In this document: piece by piece, positions 63,700-64,000 of the stretch | Position numbering within the stretch: position 1 is the stretch's first letter | Layout: the number at the start of each line of letters is the position of its first letter | Assembly: GCF_031456545.1 (NCBI RefSeq) | Contig: NZ_JAVDUV010000002.1 | Location: 434,001 to 498,000 of the forward strand | Direction: 5' to 3' | From: Agromyces sp. 3263 | GTDB lineage: Bacteria > Actinomycetota > Actinomycetes > Actinomycetales > Microbacteriaceae | DNA: 64,000 nt | Translations under genes and position numbers: made by a program | The notes under the pieces: generated by a model | What the model saw: the letters and a program-made list of their open reading frames with translations, nothing else | Databases searched by the model: none | Told to the model about the DNA's origin: nothing

Positions 63700-64000
63700 A
63701 GGGGGGACGACCCTTCGTCTGTCGTGAGCAGGCGTCCGGGCTCGGAACCCGAGGCCCGCTCGGCGTCGATGGCGTGTTGCAGAATGATAACGGCTGCGAC
63801 TTGGTCGACGATGGGACGCTGGCTGCGGCTCGACTTCCCAGTGGCTCGCAGGGCCTGCTGGGCGCTCACCGTCGAGAGCCGCTCATCCACCAGTCGTACA
63901 GGGACGCCGCCCGCGGCGAGACGCCCGGCGAAGCCGATCGCATCGTCGGTCGACGCCGTCGCCGCGCCCGAGAGCGAGAGCGGATTGCCGACCACGAGCT
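63696..64000 (-). CDS. ruvX: YqgF/RuvX family nuclease (5' end beyond window)
   Basis: The C-terminal 101 codons of a YqgF/RuvX protein, implicated in pre-16S rRNA processing and earlier proposed as a Holliday junction resolvase. Visible motifs: VVGNPLSLSG, VRLVDERLSTVSAQQAL with the catalytic Asp-Glu pair, and RPIVDQVAAVIILQHAID with the final acidic residue. The start and about 50-60 residues lie past the right edge. Confidence 0.93.
   Translation of the reverse strand, partial: LVVGNPLSLSGAATASTDDAIGFAGRLAAGGVPVRLVDERLSTVSAQQALRATGKSSRSQRPIVDQVAAVIILQHAIDAERASGSEPGRLLTTDEGSSPL

Overview
The window is a gene-dense stretch of a high-GC actinobacterial chromosome. Gene content and order point to the family Microbacteriaceae, perhaps close to Agromyces; that is inference from synteny, since there is no 16S gene here. 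Supporting signs are an integration-host-factor/guanylate-kinase fusion, a helicase-dead PriA, an ANTAR regulator beside polA, HGxxPAAW and Trp-associated membrane proteins inside the trp genes, and many leaderless-type promoters. Nearly everything is on the minus strand. Only a tRNA-Leu, a small hypothetical gene (54237-54641) and a secreted phosphodiesterase (56325-58580) are on the plus strand. The very long plus-strand open frames opposite the minus genes are composition shadows. I found no insertion sequence, prophage or CRISPR array.

Region by region (minus-strand genes run from high to low coordinates). 1-9.4 kb: coaE, uvrB, uvrA, uvrC, rapZ and the start of whiA, covering nucleotide excision repair, CoA synthesis and sporulation/division-type regulators. 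A LexA-type palindrome lies upstream of uvrA. 9.5-18.9 kb: pdtaR, polA, a DUF885 peptidase-like gene, a secreted metallophosphoesterase with a duplicated C-terminal module, and rpsA with a structured leader. 18.9-21.5 kb: tRNA-Leu(CAA), an alpha/beta hydrolase and pyk. 21.5-27.7 kb: glutamate synthase gltB and gltD, separated by an unexpected 30-codon frame. 27.8-37.1 kb: rpe, hisE, hisG, hisF, hisI, trpE, two small membrane proteins, trpC, trpB, trpA and lgt. 37.1-46.2 kb: pyrF, mihF-gmk fusion, rpoZ, coaBC, metK, priA, fmt and rsmB. 46.2-54.1 kb: the pyrimidine operon pyrR-pyrB-pyrC-(PH-like membrane protein)-carA-carB running into pyrF. 54.2-64 kb: ruvX (partial), mltG, aroE, aroC, aroK, aroB, then the inserted plus-strand secreted phytase-like/GDPD gene, then aroQ, efp and nusB.

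Most neighbours overlap by ATGA, GTGA, TGATG or an 8-nt GTGNNTGA-type junction, so long translationally coupled operons are likely: pyrR through rsmB, rpe through lgt, and ruvX through aroB. The pyrR leader carries a good PyrR-binding hairpin just upstream of the ribosome binding site, suggesting that UMP-sensing PyrR represses translation of the pyrimidine operon. There is no stretch over 300 bases without a gene. The longest gaps are 10960-11145 (rpsA promoter and leader), 56143-56324 (divergent aroQ and phosphodiesterase promoters) and 54064-54236 (divergent pyrR and hypothetical-gene promoters).

The least expected observations are: (1) a duplicated GGAGGT-N5-GTGGCTGA junction between gltB and gltD that brackets a 30-codon frame; (2) TAG stop codons that are also the first three bases of TAGNCT minus-10 elements; (3) strong over-use of the oligomer GGATGCC/GGCATCC on both strands and in several reading frames; (4) the mIHF-guanylate kinase fusion; and (5) a two-hairpin leader on rpsA.
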